A program made the position numbers and the translations under genes. DNA of 10,720 nucleotides from Flavobacteriales bacterium (lineage in GTDB: Bacteria; Bacteroidota; Bacteroidia; Flavobacteriales_F; PHOS-HE28): the NCBI GenBank assembly GCA_020854015.1, contig JADZGG010000436.1, forward strand, positions 1 to 10,720, read 5' to 3'. Positions within the stretch are counted from its first letter, which is position 1. Every line of letters starts with the position of its first letter. Positions 1 through 6,513 of this stretch are shown here, in pieces. The notes under the pieces were generated by a model. It had not been told where the DNA came from. It saw only the letters and a program-made list of their open reading frames with translations, and made no database searches.

Positions 1-759
1 ATCTTCCACCTGGGCGCGCGCACCGACACCACCGAGTTCGACAAGGCCATCTTCGACGAGCTGAACGTGCGTTACAGCCAACGCATGTGGCAGGCCTGTG
101 TGAAGTACGGCATCCCCGTGGTCTATGCGAGCAGCGCGGCCACGTATGGCAGCGGTGAACTGGGTTATGCGGATGACCATGCGCTGATCCCCCGCCTGCA
201 TCCGCTGAACCCGTATGGCGCGAGCAAGAACACGTTCGACCAGTGGGCACTGGTGCAGGAAGAGCAACCCTACTTCTGGGCGGGGCTGAAGTTCTTCAAC
301 GTGTACGGCCCCAACGAATACCACAAGGGCCGCATGGCGAGCGTGGTGTACCACGGCTTCAACCAGATCAAGGCATCGGGCGGGGTGAAGCTCTTCCGCA
401 GCCACCGCCCCGACTATGCGGACGGCATGCAGCTGCGCGACTTCGTTTACGTGAAGGACGTCTGCAACGTGTGCCTTTTCCTGATGGAGCGCCGGAAGGA
501 CAGTGCGATATACAACCTCGGCAGCGGCACCGCGCGCGCCTTCCTCGACCTGTCGAAGGCCACCTTCGCGGCGCTGGAGCTACCCGAACGCATCGACTTC
601 ATCGACACGCCGATCGACATCCGTGATAAGTACCAGTACTTCACGGAGGCCCGCATGGAGAAGCTCAAGGGCATCGGCTACACCAAGCCGTTCCATACGT
701 TGGAACAGGGCGTAGCCGACTACGTGAAGAACTACTTGACGCTGGCGAAGTACCGCTAG
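1..759 (+). CDS. hldD: ADP-L-glycero-D-manno-heptose 6-epimerase, N-terminus cut by window edge
   Basis: The frame is open from base 1 with no start in view, so the gene begins upstream; 252 residues are visible against about 310 in E. coli HldD. The enzyme is an NADP-dependent short-chain dehydrogenase/reductase that epimerises ADP-D-glycero-D-manno-heptose to the L-glycero form for the LPS inner core, in the cytoplasm. What is seen: IFHLGARTDTTE at the left edge, YASSAATYG at visible residues 42-50, the catalytic YxxxK as YGASK (Tyr72, Lys76), FNVYGPNEYHKGRMASV with the family's second lysine (Lys109), RDFVYVKDV, and a C-terminal GYTKPFHTLEQGV. These match E. coli HldD almost motif for motif, which separates it from GalE-type epimerases. 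The N-terminal Rossmann glycine motif lies outside the window. The TAG stop (757-759) overlaps the stop of the convergent methyltransferase gene within CTAG. Confidence 0.93.
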   Translation: MFHLGARTDTTEFDKAIFDELNVRYSQRMWQACVKYGIPVVYASSAATYGSGELGYADDHALIPRLHPLNPYGASKNTFDQWALVQEEQPYFWAGLKFFNVYGPNEYHKGRMASVVYHGFNQIKASGGVKLFRSHRPDYADGMQLRDFVYVKDVCNVCLFLMERRKDSAIYNLGSGTARAFLDLSKATFAALELPERIDFIDTPIDIRDKYQYFTEARMEKLKGIGYTKPFHTLEQGVADYVKNYLTLAKYR

Positions 760-1619
760 CGCGCGAAGGATTTCAGCACATCGTTCACACGCTCGCTGGG
801 CACCACCAAGTGGTCGCTCAGCTCTTGCAGCGTGAAGATCCCGAACTCCTCCAATGGCTCCAATCGCAGGGGCGAGCTGTCCTTATGGATGCGGAACAGT
901 TTCATGTCGAGTGAGCGGAACAGTGCTTCCATGCGCTTCTGGCGTTCCACCCGCTCGGGCATTGGAGGATCATAGGGTGGCAACACTTCCACCACAGTGA
1001 TGGGGCGGTCGCTGCGCAGGCGTGGTGCCAGTTGTTCCAGCACGTCCAGCTCGCTGCCCTCCACGTCGATCTTCACGAAGCCGAGCTTGCCGATCGGCGC
1101 CTGCTTCTCCACCGTGGCCCAGGTCACCAGCTTCACCGGCACCTCGCGTTGGTTGGCGCGTTGCGGCTTCAGGTCGCTGAGCAATGACGCCGTCGGATCA
1201 CCCTCTTCACCGTTCCAAAGCACCAAACCCCCTTCGCCGTCATGGTCGGTGAGGCCTGCCGGAACGAGTGTGACATTAGCGAAGTTGTTGGCCCGCACCA
1301 GCCGCTGCGTATAGTCGACACAGACGGGGTTGGGTTCGAGGCCGAGGTACACGATGTCGGGTCGAGCGACCTTCGCTTTGATCAGGGTCTGGCCCAGGTT
1401 CACGCCCGCATCCACGAACACACCGGGGAACAGGGGGGTGAGGCGCTTGATCAGCTCATCCATAAAGGCCTCGAAGTCGAGCACATAGATGAATCCGACG
1501 CCTTTCACCATGGGCACCTGCACCACCTTGCCGCTGAGCTTGATGGGCACGTTGAAGACGAAATTGTCCAACAGGCCCACCTTGCGGAGGGCACGGACCG
1601 CGTAGCGGGTCAGCTTCAT
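756..1619 (-). CDS. FkbM family SAM-dependent methyltransferase
   Basis: The 287-residue product has a class I methyltransferase fold of the FkbM type. Motif I is VFVDAGVNLGQT (residues 67-78, Asp70 in the DxGxNxG SAM loop), followed by an acidic residue at the end of strand 2 (GLEPNP, Glu95) and KIDVEGSE (183-190, Asp185), the hallmark of FkbM proteins. No signal peptide or membrane helix is evident, so it should be cytoplasmic. FkbM enzymes O-methylate sugars, polyketides or glycolipids; the substrate here cannot be read from sequence. Closeness to hldD hints at a surface glycan, but that is inference because hldD is on the other strand. The ATG overlaps the TGA of the upstream MerR gene as ATGA, so translation is probably coupled. 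The stop shares CTAG with the hldD stop. It is last in the M23-MerR-FkbM cluster. Confidence 0.87.
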   Translation of the reverse strand: MKLTRYAVRALRKVGLLDNFVFNVPIKLSGKVVQVPMVKGVGFIYVLDFEAFMDELIKRLTPLFPGVFVDAGVNLGQTLIKAKVARPDIVYLGLEPNPVCVDYTQRLVRANNFANVTLVPAGLTDHDGEGGLVLWNGEEGDPTASLLSDLKPQRANQREVPVKLVTWATVEKQAPIGKLGFVKIDVEGSELDVLEQLAPRLRSDRPITVVEVLPPYDPPMPERVERQKRMEALFRSLDMKLFRIHKDSSPLRLEPLEEFGIFTLQELSDHLVVPSERVNDVLKSFAR

Positions 1620-1987
1620 GAATGGTACGTGGCGTATGGTGCTTCCTCGGCGTCCAACGCGGAACGCAGGTCGAGCAGTTCGGCCCGGATGCGCAGAAGA
1701 CGTTCACGGACCTCCGTGGTGGCCTCCACCTTCTTGCTGGCACCGCGCAGGTGCTCCTTCGCGCCCTGGATGGTGAAGCCGCGGTCCTTGAGCAGCTCGT
1801 GGATCGTGCGCACCGTATGGATGTCGTCCTGCGTGTAGAGGCGGTCGCCCTTGTTGGTGCGCTTGGGGCGCAGTGCGCCGAACTCCTTTTCCCAATAGCG
1901 CAGCAGGCTGGTGTTCACGCCCAACTGCTCGGCCACCTCACCGATGGTCCAGTACAACTTGCCGATGGTCTTCTCCTTCAGGGGCAT
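1616..1987 (-). CDS. MerR-like helix-turn-helix transcriptional regulator
   Basis: The 123-residue protein carries a winged helix-turn-helix of the MerR type: YWTIGEVAEQLGVNTSLLRYWEKEFGALRPKR (about residues 12-43) followed by the wing NKGDRLYTQDDIHTVRTIHELLKDRGFTIQGAKEHL (about 45-80), then a short helical tail (about 85-115) that could form the dimerising antiparallel coil. It contains no cysteine, so a metal- or redox-sensing role like MerR or SoxR is unlikely, and there is no effector-binding domain. Similar small regulators lie next to M23 peptidase and alaS genes in other Bacteroidota, as far as I recall. The gene starts 35 bases after the M23 stop and its TGA overlaps the ATG of the methyltransferase gene. 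Targets are unknown; autoregulation would be usual for the family. Confidence 0.9.
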   Translation of the reverse strand: MPLKEKTIGKLYWTIGEVAEQLGVNTSLLRYWEKEFGALRPKRTNKGDRLYTQDDIHTVRTIHELLKDRGFTIQGAKEHLRGASKKVEATTEVRERLLRIRAELLDLRSALDAEEAPYATYHS

Positions 1988-1997
1988 GGACGGGCGC

Positions 1998-2005
1998 CGA
2001 AGATA
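1998..2005 (-). promoter_or_regulatory. possible -7 element for the MerR-FkbM pair
   Basis: On the minus strand the word TATCTTCG sits 10 bases before the MerR start codon. It resembles the Bacteroidota -7 consensus TAnnTTTG with one difference. No TTTG -33 box is visible at the usual distance, and the gene may simply be read from the M23 promoter, so this is weak. Confidence 0.25.
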
Positions 2006-2022
2006 ATCGCGGGACGGTGTGC

Positions 2023-2991
2023 TCAGTCGAGCGATTGGTTGGCGTTGCGCGAAAGCTCGAGCATGCGCGCGTATTCCTCGGGTGTGAGGTCGTTGAAGAA
2101 GTAGTTCGCCGGGTCGATGGGCTCGCCGTTCTTATGCACTTCGTAGTGCAGGTGCGGACCTGCGCTAAGCCCCGTATTGCCCACCCAGCCGATCAGGTCG
2201 CCACGTTTCACGCGTTGTCCTTGGCGCACCTTCAACCGTTCCATGTGGCCGTAGAGCGTCTTGTAATCGAAGCCGTGGTCGATGATCACATGGATGCCAT
2301 AGCCGTTGGTGGCATAGTCCGCGAACTCCACCACGCCATCGCCGGTGGCATGGATCTCGGTACCGATGGGGCTGGTGAAGTCCATGCCCGCGTGCATCTT
2401 CACGATCTTGTGGATGGGGTGCAAGCGCTCCCCGAAACCCGAGCTGATGGCCGTGTGGTCGCTGGGGATGGGCTGCACCGAAGGAATGCTCGCGAGCATC
2501 TCCTGCTTGCGCATGGTGAGCGTGGCCACCTCATCGAGCGAAACGCTCTGCACGTAGAGTTGTTTGGTCAGCTGGTCCAGTCGCCTGCGCGTAGCGATGA
2601 TCATGTCGCTGCTGGCATAGCCTTGAAGGTCCTTGTATCGGTTGCTGCCGCCGAAACCGGCGCGCCGCACTTCCATGGGAATGGGATCCGCCTCGAAGAT
2701 CACACGGTACACATTGTCATCGCGGCGACGCACATCGTCCATCACCTGCTCCACCTCGCTCATCTGTTTGTTCAGCAGCTCATACTGCACCTGCATCTGC
2801 TGGATCTCCCGGCGCATGCTGGCCTCTTTGGGCGAATCGAAGAACTGATAGGCCACTAAAATGCCCGCCAACCCCAGCAACAGACCAGGCGTCAGCGCCA
2901 AGGCTGTCCGTTTCACGCGCTGCCAGCCCGTGATGCGGATGCGCTCGAAATTGAGCGTCAGCGGGTTGAAGCGGTATTTCTGTTCGGCCAT
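2023..2991 (-). CDS. membrane-anchored M23 (LytM-type) peptidoglycan endopeptidase
   Basis: The 322-residue protein begins MAEQKYRFNPLTLNFERI, a cytoplasmic start typical of Bacteroidota M23 proteins. One membrane helix follows (about residues 30-50), then a probable coiled coil (about 55-90, rich in E, Q, M, R), a linker and a complete C-terminal M23 domain (about 180-300). The zinc and catalytic residues are intact: His200 and Asp204 in HAGMD, His249 in YGHM, and His280/His282 in HLHYE. It should therefore be an active periplasmic metallo-endopeptidase cutting peptide cross-bridges, not a degenerate LytM activator. The reading frame runs on to 3159, but I place the start at 2991: the extension is arginine-rich, unlike the family, and would run into the alaS start. 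First gene of the minus-strand cluster, divergent from alaS. Confidence 0.92.
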   Translation of the reverse strand: MAEQKYRFNPLTLNFERIRITGWQRVKRTALALTPGLLLGLAGILVAYQFFDSPKEASMRREIQQMQVQYELLNKQMSEVEQVMDDVRRRDDNVYRVIFEADPIPMEVRRAGFGGSNRYKDLQGYASSDMIIATRRRLDQLTKQLYVQSVSLDEVATLTMRKQEMLASIPSVQPIPSDHTAISSGFGERLHPIHKIVKMHAGMDFTSPIGTEIHATGDGVVEFADYATNGYGIHVIIDHGFDYKTLYGHMERLKVRQGQRVKRGDLIGWVGNTGLSAGPHLHYEVHKNGEPIDPANYFFNDLTPEEYARMLELSRNANQSLD

Positions 2992-3151
2992 GGGGATGGG
3001 CGGGGTCCGAAAATAGCCAGCCTGCCCCTGGCAGCGTGTGCAGCTGAGCAGCCTGTCCGTTAAAGATCGCAAAACATCGGGCACGGCTTCAGACCTCGGG
3101 GCTTCCTCCTTTCTGCCCGGAGTGCGACCTTTGCGCCGCATTTCCGCCCCC
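2992..3151. promoter_or_regulatory. divergent intergenic region between the M23 gene and alaS
   Basis: This 160-base region must hold the promoters of both the M23 cluster and alaS. Toward M23, the minus strand has TATTTTCG at 3015-3008, 16 bases before the ATG. Toward alaS, the plus strand has GACCTTTG at 3126-3133, 18 bases before the ATG. Both resemble the Bacteroidota -7 box TAnnTTTG imperfectly; I see no convincing -33 TTTG for either. Neither gene has a purine-rich Shine-Dalgarno sequence. A short inverted repeat, CTGCC-cct-GGCAG (3022-3034), is present but too weak to name. No tRNA or T-box leader is seen. Confidence 0.4.
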
Positions 3152-5758
3152 ATGCTCACGTCCCGCCAGATCCGCCAAGCCTTCCTTGATCACTTCGCCA
3201 AGCACGGCCATGCCATCGTGCCCAGCGCGCCCATGGTCGTGAAGGACGATCCCACCTTGATGTTCACCAACGCAGGGATGAACCAGTTCAAGGACCTCTT
3301 CCTCGGGAACCGCCCGGCGAAGGACAAGCGCATCGCCGACACGCAGAAGTGCCTGCGGGTTTCCGGCAAGCACAACGACCTGGAAGAGGTAGGCATCGAC
3401 ACCTACCACCACACGATGTTCGAGATGCTCGGCAACTGGAGCTTCGGCGACTACTTCAAGAAGGAGGCGATCGCGTGGGCCTGGGAACTGCTCACCGAGG
3501 TGTACGGCATCGATAAGAACAACATCTACGTCACCTATTTCGGTGGCGACTCGACCGACAAGCTACCCGCCGACGAGGAGACCCGCGACCTGTGGCTTCA
3601 GTTCATGCCTGCGGAACGCATCCTTCCCTTCAGCCGCAAGGATAACTTCTGGGAGATGGGCGATACCGGTCCTTGTGGGCCCTGCACCGAGATCCACGTG
3701 GACGTGCGCACCGCCGAGGAGAAGGCGCAGAAGGCCGGCCGCGAACTGGTGAACAACGACCACCCGCAGGTGATCGAGATCTGGAACAACGTGTTCATGC
3801 AGTTCGAGCGCAAGGCCGATGGCTCCCTCGTCACCCTGCCTGCCCAACACGTGGATACCGGCATGGGATTCGAGCGTCTGTGCATGGTGCTGCAAGGCAA
3901 GCGCAGCAACTACGACACGGATGTGTTCCAGCCGCTGATCCAGGCCTTGGCGAAGCGCTGCGGCAAGACCTATGGCAAGGAAGAGAAGGCCGACATCGCC
4001 ATGCGTGTGATCGCCGACCACCTGCGCGCCATCTCCTTCGCCATCGCCGACGGCCAACTGCCCAGCAATACCGGCGCGGGCTATGTGATCCGCCGGATCT
4101 TGCGTCGCGCCGTACGCTACGGATATAGCTTCCTTGGCTTCAACGAGCCGTTCATGCACACGCTTGTGCCTGATCTTGTGGCTCAGATGGGCGATCAGTT
4201 CCCTGAGCTGAAGAAGCAGCTCAGCATTGTGGAGAACGTGATGTTGGAGGAGGAGAAAGCCTTCCTACGAACACTGGAGCAGGGTACCAAGCGTATTGAA
4301 CAGGCCCTGGCGGAAACCAAAGGCGTACTGCCTGGAGATAAGGCCTTCGAACTGTTCGACACTTACGGTTTTCCCATTGACCTGACGCAGCTGATTGCAC
4401 GCGAACAAGGTCGTGAAGTGGACATGATCGGCTTCGAGGTGGAACTGAAGAAGCAGAAGGATCGCAGTCGTGCTGCTACCGCCATCACCACCGGTGACTG
4501 GGTCGAGCTCGCACAGGGCGAAACCGCGTTCGTCGGCTACGACGAGCTGAAGACCACCTCACGCATCCTGCGCTACCGAAAGGTGAGCGGCAAAGGCGGA
4601 GACCAGTTCCAAGTGGTGTTGGACCGCACGCCCTTCTATGCGGAAGGTGGTGGCCAGGTCGGAGATCAGGGTTGGCTCGTGCAAGGCGATGATCAGGTGG
4701 ACGTGCTCGATACGAAGCGCGAGAACCAACTGATCGTCCACTTCACCAAGGACCTGCCAAAGGACGTGAACGCACCATTGACCGCTCAGGTGGATAGCAC
4801 GCGCCGTGGCCTCACCATGCGCAACCACACAGCCACCCACTTGCTGCACCATGCCCTGCGCAAGCACCTGGGCACACACGTGGAGCAAAAAGGTTCGTTG
4901 GTGGCGCCGGACCGGTTGCGCTTCGACATCAGCCACTTCGCCAAGGTGACGCCCGAGGAGTTGGCCACGATCGAAAGCGAGGTGAACGCGATGATCACCG
5001 AGGACCTGGTCTTCGAGGACAGGCGCAACGTGCCCATCGCGGAGGCGAAGGCCATGGGTGCCATGGCATTGTTCGGTGAGAAGTACGGAGACAATGTCCG
5101 CGTAGTGAAGTTCGGCCCCAGTGTGGAGCTGTGTGGTGGTACGCATGTCCCGCGCACCGGTGTCATCGGTCCGTTCCGCATCGTGAGCGAGAGCGCATTG
5201 GCCGCAGGTATCCGTCGCATCGAGGCCATCACCGGCGTCGAAGCTGAGCGCATGATCAGCGAGAAGCTCGCCAAGATCGAGGCCATCAACACACTGCTGA
5301 AGAATCCGACGGACCTGGTCGCCGCAGTGGAAAAGCTCGTGGAGCAGAACGCGGCCCTCATTAAGGAGCTGGAGAAGTTCGCCAAGGAGAAAGTGAAGGG
5401 CTACGCGGCCTCCCTGCCGGGCAAGGCCACCAGCAATGGCAAGGGCATGAAGGTGTTGGTGGAGCAACTTGACCTGGACGCGCAGAACCTCAAGGATCTA
5501 GGCTACCTGCTTCGCGAACAACACCCCGAACTGGCCTTCATTTCGGGGTCCGTGATCGAAGGCAAGCCCTTGCTGGCCGTTTCGCTGGGCAAAGCCTTCG
5601 CCGAGGCCACAGGGTTAAAGGCCGTGGACATCATCAAGCAGATCAGCCCCGAGATCAAGGGCGGCGGCGGTGGGCAACCGGATTATGCCACAGCCGGCGG
5701 CAAGGAACCTGGTGGCATGGCCAGCGCGCTGAAGAAGGCGGAAGCGCTGCTGAGCTGA
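3152..5758 (+). CDS. alaS: alanyl-tRNA synthetase, complete
   Basis: Class IIc aminoacyl-tRNA synthetase charging tRNA-Ala; 868 residues, close to the 876 of E. coli AlaRS. Order of domains: catalytic core with HHTMFEMLGNWSFGDYF (from residue 86), GDTGPCGPCTEIHVD (from about 170) and GAGYVIRRILRRAVRYG; then the tRNA-recognition helices; the editing domain with the zinc site HTATH (His559, His563) and CGGTH (Cys661, His665); a coiled linker; and the C-Ala domain with the glycine run GGGGGQPDYATAGG (from 837). All metal ligands are present, so mischarged Ser/Gly-tRNA editing should be intact. The start is the ATG at 3152, giving MLTSRQIRQAFLDHF, the usual family N-terminus; an in-frame extension back to 3038 is not family-like. 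A strong terminator follows 18 bases after the stop. The M23 gene diverges upstream. Confidence 0.97.
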   Translation: MLTSRQIRQAFLDHFAKHGHAIVPSAPMVVKDDPTLMFTNAGMNQFKDLFLGNRPAKDKRIADTQKCLRVSGKHNDLEEVGIDTYHHTMFEMLGNWSFGDYFKKEAIAWAWELLTEVYGIDKNNIYVTYFGGDSTDKLPADEETRDLWLQFMPAERILPFSRKDNFWEMGDTGPCGPCTEIHVDVRTAEEKAQKAGRELVNNDHPQVIEIWNNVFMQFERKADGSLVTLPAQHVDTGMGFERLCMVLQGKRSNYDTDVFQPLIQALAKRCGKTYGKEEKADIAMRVIADHLRAISFAIADGQLPSNTGAGYVIRRILRRAVRYGYSFLGFNEPFMHTLVPDLVAQMGDQFPELKKQLSIVENVMLEEEKAFLRTLEQGTKRIEQALAETKGVLPGDKAFELFDTYGFPIDLTQLIAREQGREVDMIGFEVELKKQKDRSRAATAITTGDWVELAQGETAFVGYDELKTTSRILRYRKVSGKGGDQFQVVLDRTPFYAEGGGQVGDQGWLVQGDDQVDVLDTKRENQLIVHFTKDLPKDVNAPLTAQVDSTRRGLTMRNHTATHLLHHALRKHLGTHVEQKGSLVAPDRLRFDISHFAKVTPEELATIESEVNAMITEDLVFEDRRNVPIAEAKAMGAMALFGEKYGDNVRVVKFGPSVELCGGTHVPRTGVIGPFRIVSESALAAGIRRIEAITGVEAERMISEKLAKIEAINTLLKNPTDLVAAVEKLVEQNAALIKELEKFAKEKVKGYAASLPGKATSNGKGMKVLVEQLDLDAQNLKDLGYLLREQHPELAFISGSVIEGKPLLAVSLGKAFAEATGLKAVDIIKQISPEIKGGGGGQPDYATAGGKEPGGMASALKKAEALLS

Positions 5759-5776
5759 ACAAGTTCGGACAGAAAG

Positions 5777-5807
5777 TGAAAAGGCCGCCCTCAGGGCGGC
5801 CTTTTCA
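5777..5807. terminator. bidirectional rho-independent terminator after alaS
   Basis: A perfect 14-bp inverted repeat (5777-5790 with 5794-5807) with a TCA loop. The stem core is GGCCGCCC/GGGCGGCC and is flanked by AAAA on the left and TTTT on the right, so it reads as a GC-rich hairpin followed by a U run on either strand. It lies between the convergent ends of alaS (5758) and the DUF5684-like gene (5887) and can serve both. Confidence 0.92.
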
Positions 5808-5886
5808 ATGTTCATGCATGATACAGGCCAGGTGGCCACGACTCGGGAAGGGGAGGGATGGCCTGCGCCCCTTCACGGCCCGCCGG

Positions 5887-6333
5887 TCAGGCGAGGCTAG
5901 GACGCGGCTTTAAAGGGCGGGCAGGGGGCGGTGCGATGGGCTTTCCATGCACAGGGCCCATGTAGCGCGTATCGTAGCTCAGTCCAAGGTTGAGGATGTA
6001 GATGCCGTTGAAGAGGATGACCAGCACGTAATCCATGAGCGTTGTCTTGCCGAAGCTCTGGGCGATCTCGATCCACACCTTGGGCAGCATGTAGAGCTGG
6101 CCGAACACGGGGATGAAGAACAGCCACAAATGGCTCGCAGGACGGCCCACGATCTTCAGGAACACGATGAAGTTCCAGACAGGCACGATGGCCGCGATAC
6201 CGGGTTGACCGGCTTTTTCATACAGTTTCCACTGTGCCATGATGGCGACAATGGCCAGCAGGGCCAGCCCGTAATACAGGGCGTCCCCAAAGAGGACATA
6301 CAGCTGATGGTGAATGTTCTGAAGCAGTTCCAT
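5887..6333 (-). CDS. small multi-pass membrane protein, DUF5684-like
   Basis: The 148-residue protein has about four hydrophobic helices (roughly residues 16-36, 45-62, 68-85, 98-118) and a short proline-rich, basic C-terminal tail. The stretch WKLYEKAGQPGIAAIVPVWNFIV followed by a second helix and IAQSFGK matches the DUF5684 pattern (membrane segment with a 'KAGxPGWAAIVPxYN' loop), which also forms the N-terminal region of some Bacteroidota signal peptidase I proteins. Here no catalytic Ser/Lys peptidase domain follows, so it is a stand-alone membrane module and not a signal peptidase. The function of DUF5684 is not known. It lies 180 bases downstream of the sigma-54 activator on the same strand and shares the alaS terminator at its 3' end. 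Confidence 0.75.
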   Translation of the reverse strand: MELLQNIHHQLYVLFGDALYYGLALLAIVAIMAQWKLYEKAGQPGIAAIVPVWNFIVFLKIVGRPASHLWLFFIPVFGQLYMLPKVWIEIAQSFGKTTLMDYVLVILFNGIYILNLGLSYDTRYMGPVHGKPIAPPPARPLKPRPSLA

Positions 6334-6513
6334 GGCCCAGGGGTATTGGTTGGACAGTAAGGTTCCTTGCAGGTACCACTCAAAGGACGTGATCCCGAAG
6401 GGAGGGTTGCCTGAGCATTTACGCTCCGATATACACCGCTATTGTTCACAGCCGGGCGAATCGCCGTCCCGGATCGGCCAACGGTCGGTCCCGAAGGACG
6501 AAGGGCGTTCAAA
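6334..6513. other. 180-base gap between the activator stop and the DUF5684-like start
   Basis: I find no coding frame with family character, no tRNA and no strong minus-strand hairpin. On the plus strand an imperfect stem around 6470-6491 (GGATCGGCC-aac-GGTCGGTCC) needs two G-U pairs, and on the minus strand, where the genes lie, those become mismatches, so it is not a good terminator for the activator gene. In all frames this stretch lacks a Fis-type helix-turn-helix. It probably holds the promoter of the downstream membrane protein gene, but no clear TTTG/TAnnTTTG pair is visible. Confidence 0.4.

Noticed and set aside
1873..2859. A 328-codon open frame on the plus strand
   Set aside because: It lies antisense to the M23 and MerR genes. 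Its translation is rich in H, V, L, A and R with no family motif, as expected from the opposite strand of GC-rich coding DNA.
3038..3151. N-terminal extension of alaS by 38 residues
   Set aside because: AlaRS normally begins close to the SxxIRxxFLxFF segment, which follows the ATG at 3152.
2992..3159. N-terminal extension of the M23 protein by 56 residues
   Set aside because: The extension is Arg/Glu/Pro-rich, unlike the family, and would overlap the alaS start. MAEQKYRFNP at 2991 is the family-like start.
4559..5467. A 302-codon open frame on the minus strand inside alaS
   Set aside because: Shadow of alaS; low-complexity H/L/V/R composition and no start context.
5822..5834. Short palindrome around GGCCAGGTGGCC after alaS
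   Set aside because: Only a few base pairs, and next to a far stronger terminator; no reason to assign a role.
6334..6513. A possible frameshifted helix-turn-helix tail of the activator
   Set aside because: Reading the three minus-strand frames gives no Fis-like sequence; the composition is Pro/Ser/Gly-rich.
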